Assembly (NCBI GenBank): GCA_028291985.1
Contig: JAQGNE010000013.1
Span: 1 to 64,000, forward strand
Length of the DNA: 64,000 nt
Direction: 5' to 3'
Origin: Polaromonas sp.
GTDB taxonomy: Bacteria; Pseudomonadota; Gammaproteobacteria; Burkholderiales; Burkholderiaceae_C
How positions within the stretch are numbered: position 1 is the first letter of the stretch; each line of letters begins with the position of its first letter. Below the pieces are notes generated by a model. That model was not told the DNA's origin and made no database searches. It saw nothing but the letters and a program-made list of their open reading frames with translations. Position numbers and translations under genes: made by a program. Shown piece after piece: positions 8,297 to 15,940 of the stretch.

Positions 8297-11200
8297 ATGA
8301 CCGCATCAAGCCCGATTCCCCAGGACAATTTCCGCCGCATCCTGACGCGCAATGTCAGCCTGCCGCTAGGCGTAGGAGCACTCAGCGCAGCTGTGTTTGT
8401 CGGCCTGATCTTCTATCTGCTGTCGGCACTGGGCAGCGTTGAGACTGCCGAGCGGGCCATCAGCAGCGCCAATCAGATCGCGAAACTCGGCGCTGACATG
8501 GAAGCCAGCATGTCCGGCTATCTGGTCACGGGCGAGGAGCCGTTGCTCAGACCATTCGAGATCGGAAAGCCGCGCATTGCAGCCGAAACCGCCACATTGC
8601 TGGAACTGGTGCGCGCAAACGGCCCGCAGGTGGCCCGCCTGCGGCGCATTGCTGCCCTGCAGACGCAGTGGAACGATTTCGCCCAGGGCATCATTGATCT
8701 GCGCCGCAAAGACCTGGACTATCAGGCGCCGATCCGATCCGCCGGCGCAAAAAGCCTGACCGATGAAATCCGGCGCGAATTCTCCGAGTTCATCAGCATT
8801 GAAGAGCGCCTGCTGCAGGAGCGCAACGAGCAGGCGCGCAACAACACGGCCTGGGGCATGGCTGCCTATTTGCTTTTCAGCCTGGGTTTGAGTGGCCTTC
8901 TGGCCCTGCGCGGACATCAGGAACTGCAGCGGCTGTCGGACTCCTACGGTGGCGCTCTGGACAGGCAGCGCGACAACGCACAGCTGTTTGAAGAGCAGTC
9001 GTGGCTGCGCACGGGACAGCGACAACTGGCCGAACATACGCTGGGTCAACAAGCGGTTGAATCTCTTGGCCGCAATGTGCTGGAGTTTCTGGCGCGTTAC
9101 CTCAATGTAGCGGTGGCCGCCCTGTATGTGCTGGAAGACAACGGAAACCTACGCCGCGTCGCAGCCTACGGTTTGACGCGCGACGACGGTACCAAAGCGA
9201 ACATCATCAGCAGTGACGAAGGCCTGGTCGCGCAGGCCGCGCGTGAGAACCGCTTGCTGCAGCTGGATAACCTGCCGAGCAATTACCTGACAGTCAGTTC
9301 CGGCCTTGGACGCGGCGCGCCCAGCGAGGTCCTGGTGGTCCCGGTCTGCAACGACGGTCAGGTCAACGGCGTGGTCGAGCTGGGATTTTTGCGGACACTG
9401 AGGCCACGCGACCTGGAATTTGTCACGCTGGTGGCAACCAATATCGGCAACTTGATCCACGCCGCACACTACCGGCATCAATTACAGGATGTGCTGGAAA
9501 AAAGCCAGCAATTGAATGAAGTTCTTCAGGCGCAGCAGGAAGAACTGCGCACCGCCAACGACGAGCTGGAAGAAAAGTCGCGCGTGCTCAAGGAATACCA
9601 GGTCAACCTCGAAAACCAGCAAGCCGAGCTTGAGCAGAACAACGAGCAACTCTCAGAGCTGGCGCTTTCACTGGATCACAAAAATGTCGCGCTCAGCCAA
9701 GCGCAGGTGCTGCTGGAAGAACGCGCAGTTGAACTCAGCCGCGCCAGCCGATACAAGTCTGAATTCCTGGCGAACATGTCGCACGAACTGCGCACGCCGC
9801 TCAACAGCTCGCTCATACTGGCCAGGCTGCTGGCGGACAACCCGGGAGGCAACCTCGACGCCGAACAGGTCAAGTTCGCAGAAGCCATCCATTCGGCTGG
9901 CCACGATCTGCTGAACCTGATCAATGACGTTCTGGATATTTCCAAGGTAGAGGCCGGCAAGCTGGACCTGTTACCCAAGAATATCGCTGTTGTCCGCCTT
10001 GCCGATTCGCTACGCGCAACCTTCGAACCGCTGGCAATGGACAAAGGTCTTCATTTTGAAGTGGTGATAACGCCCGGGACGCCTGCCATGGTGGAAACGG
10101 ACCGTCAGCGGGTAGAACAGATACTCAAAAACCTCTTGTCCAATGCGATCAAGTTCACCGAGAAAGGCCAGGTCAGCCTGAGCCTGTCCCGGCCCGTACC
10201 GGGCCACATCGCGTTTTCGGTGCGAGATTCAGGCATTGGCATTGAGCCCGACAAACAGCAGCTTGTTTTTGACGCCTTTCAGCAGGCCGACGGAACGACC
10301 AGTCGTCGCTACGGAGGCACCGGACTGGGGTTGTCGATTTCACGAGACCTGACAAGGTTGCTTGGGGGAACGCTGGTGCTGGAAAGCACCAAGGGTTCGG
10401 GCAGTCTTTTCACGCTCACGCTGCCTTGCGAGTGGACCGATGCTGACACGCGCTCTGCTACGCCAGCGCACCAGCCCAATATGCAACCGGCGAAGCTATC
10501 ACCTGCAAGCGTGTCCGAGCGTGTGCTTTCGCCTTCCACCGCAATGCCGCTTTCTACGTTCTCATCAAACGCAGCGCTGCCCCAGTCAGTTTCAGCATTT
10601 GCCGCAGCTGGACCCGTACATGTTCCTTCGCCAGTGCCGCAAGCCACCTTCGCGGACGACCGCGACAGCCGCCAGGCAGGACCCAACCGTACCGTGCTGA
10701 TCATTGAGGACGACACGGCTTTCGCCAAGATTCTCTATGACCTTGCCCATGAACTGGGCTACAGCTGCGTGGTAGCTCATGGCGCTCAAGACGGGTTTTC
10801 ACTGGCGGCACAGTTTGTTCCTGACGCCATCCTGCTGGACATGGGTCTGCCCGACCAGCCAGGACTGTCAGTATTGCAGCGCTTGAAAGAAAATTCTCTG
10901 ACCCGGCATATCCCCGTCCATGTCGTATCGGGGGAAGACCGAAGCGATGCAGCGCTCCAGATGGGTGCCATCGGATACGCCATCAAGCCGACGACCCGTG
11001 AACAGCTCAAGAACGTTTTTCAAAAGCTGGAGCAGAAGCTGACGCAAAAGATCAAGCGCGTATTGCTGGTCGAAAATGATGCGGTACAGCGTGACAGTGT
11101 CCTGAAGTTGATTGGAGATGACAACATCGAGATCAATGCCATCAGTTCAGGCAATGAAGCATTGGACCTGCTGGGAAGCACCACTTTTGACTGCGTGATC

Positions 11201-11869
11201 ATCGACCTGAATCTGCCTGATATGGAAGGCTACGAGCTGCTTCAGCGCATGTCGAGCCAGGAAATCAGTTCGTTCCCGCCAGTCATCGTCTACACCGGAC
11301 GCAATCTCACCTCACATGAAGAAGCCCGGCTATTGAAGTATTCACGCTCCATCATCATCAAGGGCGCACGTTCACCTGAACGCCTCCTCGATGAGGTGAC
11401 GCTCTTTCTGCACAAGGTCGAATCAGAACTGTCCACGGCGCGGCAGACCCTGCTGAAGGCTGGGCGTAGCAGGGACAAGGTATTCGAGGGTCGCAAGGTG
11501 CTGCTGGTAGACGATGACATACGCAATGTGTTTGCCCTGACCAGCGCGCTTGAGAACAAGGGTCTGCAGGTGGAGATCGGCCGTAACGGGTTTGAAGCCA
11601 TCAGCAAGCTTGACGAGATCGATGACATTGACCTGGTGCTGATGGACATCATGATGCCCGGCATGGATGGTTTAGAGGCGATGCGCCTCATTCGTAAAGA
11701 TGCGCGTTTTTTCAAAATTCCTATCATCGCGGTGACGGCTAAAGCCATGCGCGACGATCAGGAACAATGTATGCAGGCCGGGGCAAGCGATTACCTGGCC
11801 AAGCCAGTAGACCTTGATCGGCTGTTATCGCTGCTGCGGGTCTGGATGCCTCCGGCGAGGCGGGTGTGA
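8297..11869 (+). CDS. Hybrid sensor histidine kinase with three receiver domains
   Basis: The 1190-residue inner-membrane protein has a first membrane segment at about residues 18-40, a periplasmic CHASE3-like helical sensor (about 40-185) and a second membrane segment (about 188-207). A GAF domain follows (about 245-385), then a long coiled coil rich in Gln/Glu (about 390-490). The HisKA motif FLANMSHELRTPLN has phosphoacceptor His496, and an HATPase_c domain carries DSGIGI and GGTGLGLSIS. A Ser/Pro-rich linker leads to three receivers with phosphoacceptor Asp848, Asp970 and Asp1117. The stop overlaps the start of the CheR gene. With CheR, CheB and a second kinase it forms one signalling operon. 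The signal is unknown. Confidence 0.93.
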   Translation: MTASSPIPQDNFRRILTRNVSLPLGVGALSAAVFVGLIFYLLSALGSVETAERAISSANQIAKLGADMEASMSGYLVTGEEPLLRPFEIGKPRIAAETATLLELVRANGPQVARLRRIAALQTQWNDFAQGIIDLRRKDLDYQAPIRSAGAKSLTDEIRREFSEFISIEERLLQERNEQARNNTAWGMAAYLLFSLGLSGLLALRGHQELQRLSDSYGGALDRQRDNAQLFEEQSWLRTGQRQLAEHTLGQQAVESLGRNVLEFLARYLNVAVAALYVLEDNGNLRRVAAYGLTRDDGTKANIISSDEGLVAQAARENRLLQLDNLPSNYLTVSSGLGRGAPSEVLVVPVCNDGQVNGVVELGFLRTLRPRDLEFVTLVATNIGNLIHAAHYRHQLQDVLEKSQQLNEVLQAQQEELRTANDELEEKSRVLKEYQVNLENQQAELEQNNEQLSELALSLDHKNVALSQAQVLLEERAVELSRASRYKSEFLANMSHELRTPLNSSLILARLLADNPGGNLDAEQVKFAEAIHSAGHDLLNLINDVLDISKVEAGKLDLLPKNIAVVRLADSLRATFEPLAMDKGLHFEVVITPGTPAMVETDRQRVEQILKNLLSNAIKFTEKGQVSLSLSRPVPGHIAFSVRDSGIGIEPDKQQLVFDAFQQADGTTSRRYGGTGLGLSISRDLTRLLGGTLVLESTKGSGSLFTLTLPCEWTDADTRSATPAHQPNMQPAKLSPASVSERVLSPSTAMPLSTFSSNAALPQSVSAFAAAGPVHVPSPVPQATFADDRDSRQAGPNRTVLIIEDDTAFAKILYDLAHELGYSCVVAHGAQDGFSLAAQFVPDAILLDMGLPDQPGLSVLQRLKENSLTRHIPVHVVSGEDRSDAALQMGAIGYAIKPTTREQLKNVFQKLEQKLTQKIKRVLLVENDAVQRDSVLKLIGDDNIEINAISSGNEALDLLGSTTFDCVIIDLNLPDMEGYELLQRMSSQEISSFPPVIVYTGRNLTSHEEARLLKYSRSIIIKGARSPERLLDEVTLFLHKVESELSTARQTLLKAGRSRDKVFEGRKVLLVDDDIRNVFALTSALENKGLQVEIGRNGFEAISKLDEIDDIDLVLMDIMMPGMDGLEAMRLIRKDARFFKIPIIAVTAKAMRDDQEQCMQAGASDYLAKPVDLDRLLSLLRVWMPPARRV

Positions 11870-12783
11870 CAATGCCAGCCACCAGCCGTTCGTGCCCCCC
11901 CGTGAGCAAAACACCCGCGCCCATCAATGTCAGCCCTGCAACTGCGCAACTGGGTGTTGCCGACTTGCCAGACGCACAACTGCAAAAATTGATGCAGGCC
12001 CTCTACCACACCTACAGCTACGACTTTCGGGACTACGCCGGTGCGTCGCAAAAGCGCCGTGTGCTGCAGGCCCTGAACAAGCTCGAGTGCGCCGACATCC
12101 CGGAACTCGAGAACAAGGTGCTATCAGACCCCGCACAATTCATGCAGCTGCTGCAATACCTGACGATTCCGGTCAGCGAGATGTTCCGGGACCCCGGGTT
12201 TTTTCTGGCGTTGCGCCAGCAAGTGTTGCCGGTTCTGCAGACCTACCCCTCGTTGAAGATCTGGATCGCTGGCTGCAGCACCGGCGAGGAGGCTTATTCG
12301 CTGGCGATTTTGCTGCGTGAAGAAGGATTGCTGGAGCGATGCCTCATTTACGCAACCGACATCAACCCGGTTGCCCTGGACAAAGCGCGCCAGGGCATCT
12401 TTCGTCTCGATAATATTCGCGACCACACCGTCAACTACCAGAAAGCTGGTGGAATCCGGGCTTTTTCAGACTACTACACGGCCGATTACGACGGTGCCAT
12501 TTTCGACCGAACGCTGCGCAGCAACATCACATTTGCCGACCACAGCCTGGCGACAGACAGCGTGTTCTCGGAAACCCAGCTGGTGCTTTGCCGCAATGTG
12601 CTGATCTACTTCAACAAACCCTTGCAGAATCGGGCGCTCGGTCTTTTCCATGAGTCGCTGGGCCATCGGGGATTCTTGGGGCTGGGGAGCCGTGAGAGCA
12701 TCCGGTTTTCAGACTTCAACGACCAATTCGAGTCATTGAACAGAGCTGAACGTGTCTACCGCAAGCGGGCCTCTGCCTCGTGA
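11866..12783 (+). CDS. CheR-type protein-glutamate methyltransferase
   Basis: The 305-residue protein has the CheR N-terminal helical domain (LMQALYHTYSYDFRDYAGAS) and a SAM-binding Rossmann domain with IWIAGCSTGEEAYSLAILL, IYATDINPVALDKA and the typical LVLCRNVLIYFNKPLQ. CheR enzymes methylate glutamates of chemoreceptors. No chemoreceptor is encoded here, so the kinase in the same operon or an unlinked receptor could be the partner (inference). The start is GTG 11866 or ATG 11872; both fit and overlap or touch the kinase stop. The end overlaps cheB by four bases. Confidence 0.9.
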   Translation: MTMPATSRSCPPVSKTPAPINVSPATAQLGVADLPDAQLQKLMQALYHTYSYDFRDYAGASQKRRVLQALNKLECADIPELENKVLSDPAQFMQLLQYLTIPVSEMFRDPGFFLALRQQVLPVLQTYPSLKIWIAGCSTGEEAYSLAILLREEGLLERCLIYATDINPVALDKARQGIFRLDNIRDHTVNYQKAGGIRAFSDYYTADYDGAIFDRTLRSNITFADHSLATDSVFSETQLVLCRNVLIYFNKPLQNRALGLFHESLGHRGFLGLGSRESIRFSDFNDQFESLNRAERVYRKRASAS

Positions 12784-13418
12784 ACGAAAAGCGCCCAACT
12801 GATGCGCAGCCATCAGTGGCGAATGACTGGTCAACCGCCAGCCCGGGGAAAGCGCGCGCCGTGGTGGTGGGCGCGTCCGCGGGAGGCGTTCAAGCGCTGC
12901 TGGCCGTGCTGGCACCGCTTCCTTCGAGTTTTCGGCTGCCGATTCTCGTGGTTCTTCATCTACCCGCTGATCGGATCAGCCAGCTGAGCGAGCTCTTCGG
13001 CGAGCGGTTGCATATGGCGGTACGCGATGCCGGTGACAAAGAGGCCATAAACCCAGGCACTGTCTACTTTGCATGCCCGGGCTATCACCTGTCGGTGGAA
13101 CGTGACTGCACGTTCTCGCTCAGCTGCGAGCCCCCCTTGAACTACTCCCGCCCTTCCATCGACATACTGATGGAGTCTGCAGCCGACGTTTACGGGGAAG
13201 GGCTGGTCGGCGTGCTGCTAACGGGGGCGAACGCCGACGGTGCCGAGGGACTTCGCGTGGTCAAGCAGCGCGGCGGATTGACGGTTGTCCAGGACCCGGC
13301 TGAAGCCCAGGCGCCTGCCATGCCAACGGCCGCGATCTGGACATCTCCCCCTGATTTCATTCTCGACCTTTGCGGTATACAAAGCCTGTTACTCAAGCTG
13401 GAAAAGCTTTCACCATGA
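12780..13418 (+). CDS. CheB-type methylesterase without receiver domain
   Basis: The 212-residue protein consists only of the CheB catalytic domain. It shows GASAGGVQALLAVLAPLP with nucleophile Ser33, VVLHLPADR with the catalytic His, and LLTGANADGAEGL with the catalytic Asp. The N-terminal receiver of classical CheB is missing, so activity cannot be controlled by direct phosphorylation as in E. coli. It would remove methyl groups added by the adjacent CheR. The GTG start overlaps the CheR stop (GTGA), and the stop overlaps the next start (ATGA), so translation of the operon is coupled. Confidence 0.92.
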   Translation: MNEKRPTDAQPSVANDWSTASPGKARAVVVGASAGGVQALLAVLAPLPSSFRLPILVVLHLPADRISQLSELFGERLHMAVRDAGDKEAINPGTVYFACPGYHLSVERDCTFSLSCEPPLNYSRPSIDILMESAADVYGEGLVGVLLTGANADGAEGLRVVKQRGGLTVVQDPAEAQAPAMPTAAIWTSPPDFILDLCGIQSLLLKLEKLSP

Positions 13419-14680
13419 CTATGGACAACGAAAACAACTTCTATACCGCCAACATCCTGATCGTTGATGACCTTCCTGAAAATCTGTTGGCGCTGGACGC
13501 GCTGATTCGAAAGGAAGGCCGGCGCATATTTCAGGCAAGTTGCGGTGAAGATGCTCTTGACCTGCTGCTTAGCCACGAGTTCGCACTGGCCATACTTGAC
13601 GTGCAGATGCCAGGCATGAACGGCTTCGAACTGGCAGAGCTGATGCGCGGGACAGAAAAAACGCGCCACGTACCGATTGTTTTTGTAACCGCGGCTGGCA
13701 AGGACTCCAACTACGCTTTCAAGGGCTATGAAGCAGGCGCTGTGGATTTTCTGTTCAAGCCGCTGGATGTGCAGGCGGTCAGGAGCAAGGCAGATATCTT
13801 CGTCGAACTGCATGCCCAGCGCCACCAGACCCGTATGCAGATGGCGGCGCTGGAAGCCGGTCGCCGTGAGCAGCAAGCGCTCTTGCTGGCCTTGCGCACA
13901 ACCGAGGTCGAACTCCTGAAAGCGCTGAAAATGCGCGACGATTTCATGTCGCTGGTAGCGCATGAATTGCGCACACCGCTCAATACCCTGTCGCTGGAAA
14001 CCCGCATGCGGCGGGTGCTGCTCGACAGAGGCCGAATCGAGATGTTTGATGCGGCTTACTTAAGCGGCATGGTGTCGCGGGACCAACGCCAGATTGAAAG
14101 CATGGTCCGTCTGATCGAAGACATGCTGGACGCCTCGCGCGTTCACAGTAACCGCCTGTCCATTCGCACCGAAAAGGTGGACATCGCAAAGCTGCTGACC
14201 CGCGTGGCGGGCGACCTGTCCCATCAGGCTGAAGCTGCCGGTTGTCGCATCGGTCTTGCTGCGGACAGTTCAATCCATGCAGAGGTCGACAGTTTCCGGA
14301 TCGAACAGGTGGTTATCAATCTGCTGACCAATGCGCTGCGCTACGGAAAAGGCAAGCCTGTAGAGCTGGTATTGCGGGCACTGCCTGAGGGCCTGCTGAT
14401 CGAGGTGCATGACCAGGGCATGGGCATATCGGAAGAAAACCAGAACCGCATATTCGAGCAATTCGAGCGGGCCGTCGGCAACGATGGGACCGGCGGACTG
14501 GGACTTGGGCTTTTCATCAGTCGGCAACTGGTCAAGGCGCATGGCGGTCAGATCACCTTGACGAGCAGCCTGGGTAAAGGCTCTGTATTCAGTGTGAGTC
14601 TGCCGTTTACGCAGGCGAACGGCAAGTTGCCTGCAACCGTCGTTTCCGACGCGGCCCAAGACCCCGCGCGCATCGCGTAA
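13415..14680 (+). CDS. Response regulator-histidine kinase fusion
   Basis: The 421-residue soluble protein has an N-terminal receiver (ILIVDDLPENLLALDAL, phosphoacceptor Asp62 in AILDVQMPGMNG), a short coiled coil, and a HisKA domain with FMSLVAHELRTPLN (His183). It ends with an HATPase_c domain (NLLTNALRYG, DQGMGI, GLGLGLFIS). There are no membrane segments. The receiver-first order suggests it receives phosphate, probably from the upstream hybrid kinase, and passes it on. The ATG at 13415 overlaps the cheB stop. It is the last gene of the four-gene signalling operon. No output regulator follows. Confidence 0.92.
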   Translation: MTMDNENNFYTANILIVDDLPENLLALDALIRKEGRRIFQASCGEDALDLLLSHEFALAILDVQMPGMNGFELAELMRGTEKTRHVPIVFVTAAGKDSNYAFKGYEAGAVDFLFKPLDVQAVRSKADIFVELHAQRHQTRMQMAALEAGRREQQALLLALRTTEVELLKALKMRDDFMSLVAHELRTPLNTLSLETRMRRVLLDRGRIEMFDAAYLSGMVSRDQRQIESMVRLIEDMLDASRVHSNRLSIRTEKVDIAKLLTRVAGDLSHQAEAAGCRIGLAADSSIHAEVDSFRIEQVVINLLTNALRYGKGKPVELVLRALPEGLLIEVHDQGMGISEENQNRIFEQFERAVGNDGTGGLGLGLFISRQLVKAHGGQITLTSSLGKGSVFSVSLPFTQANGKLPATVVSDAAQDPARIA

Positions 14681-14772
14681 CGAGGCGAACCGCGACAGCA
14701 GGACATCGAAAGCACGCGTTGCAGACATGAGAAAATGAGCGGTTAACCCTACCGATCAGAACAGGACATCTC

Positions 14773-15877
14773 ATGGAAGCAGAACACATCAACGCTATTG
14801 GCAACCAGCTCGCGGACCTGAGCACCCGGGTTAATGAACTACGGGGGTATCTTTGACTACCCTGCCAAGGAACGCAAGCTAAGCGAGGTCAACGCCGCGC
14901 TGGAAGACCCGAAGGTGTGGGACAACCCCAAGCGCGCGCAAGAGCTTGGCAAGGAAAAAAAATCGCTTGAGGACGTGGTTCACGTCATCGATCGCCTGAG
15001 CAGCGAGCTTTCGGACAATGCCGAGTTGTTTGAAATGTCGCGGGCCGACGATGACGAAGCCGGAATGCGTGCCATTGAGGGCGAAGCGGCCCTGGTTGCG
15101 CAGGAAGTCGAAAAAATGGAGTTTCGCCGGATGTTCAACAACCCGGCGGATCCTCTCAATGCATTTCTCGACATCCAGGCCGGTGCCGGTGGCACGGAGG
15201 CTTGCGACTGGGCCAGCATGCTGCTGCGCCAGTACCTGAAGTACGCCGAGCGCAAGGGTTTCAAAACCACCATCGAGGACGAAACCGCAGGCGACACCGC
15301 CGGCATCAAGGGCGCGACGATCAAGATTGAAGGGGAATACGCCTTCGGCCTGCTGCGTACCGAAACCGGCGTGCACCGACTGGTACGCAAGTCGCCGTTT
15401 GACTCATCGGGCGGACGCCACACGTCGTTTGCGTCCATCTTTGTGTACCCGGAAATCGATGACTCGATCGAGATCGAGATCAATCCGTCGGATGTTCGGG
15501 TGGACACCTTCCGCGCCAGCGGTGCGGGCGGCCAGCACATCAACAAGACCGACTCGGCGGTGCGCCTGACCCATATCCCCACCGGCATTGTGGTGCAGTG
15601 CCAGGACGGCCGCAGCCAGCACAGCAACCGCGATGTGGCATGGAAGCGGCTTCGTTCGCGCCTGTATGACTTCGAGTTGAGAAAGCAGCAGGAAGCCCAG
15701 CAAAAACTCGAAGACACCAAGACCGACGTGGGCTGGGGTCACCAGATACGCAGCTATGTGCTGGACAACAGCCGCATCAAAGACCTGCGCACCAACTACG
15801 AAACATCGGCAACGCAAAAGGTGCTGGACGGTGATCTCGACCCATTCATCGAGGCATCGCTGAAACAGGGCGTCTGA
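14773..15877 (+). CDS. prfB: Peptide chain release factor 2, with programmed +1 frameshift
   Basis: RF2 terminates translation at UGA and UAA. The first 27 codons start at ATG 14773 and run to CTT (14851-14853). An in-frame TGA follows at 14854-14856. Skipping one base (T14854) continues with GAC TAC CCT to the stop at 15877, giving a 367-residue product of normal length. The slippery context GGG TAT CTT TGA C matches the classic autoregulatory site. The product has the tripeptide anticodon SPF ([10 protein letters not shown]) and the catalytic GGQ ([18 protein letters not shown]). It is not a pseudogene, because low RF2 favours the shift. Confidence 0.96.
14842..14857 (+). promoter_or_regulatory. 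prfB +1 frameshift site
   Basis: The site reads CGGGGGTATCTTTGAC. The G-rich stretch acts as an internal Shine-Dalgarno-like element three bases upstream of the CTT slip codon, followed by the weak stop context TGA C. It differs from the E. coli site only in the first codon (CGG instead of AGG). Confidence 0.93.
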
Positions 15878-15940
15878 TGCCTGACGCTTTCGCCGTTTGC
15901 GCTCCCCACACCGACAAGTCCATTTCTTCAGGAATTTTTT

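Noticed and set aside
14854-14856. In-frame TGA in prfB as a nonsense mutation
   Set aside because: The context is the conserved programmed frameshift site, and the downstream frame gives a complete RF2.
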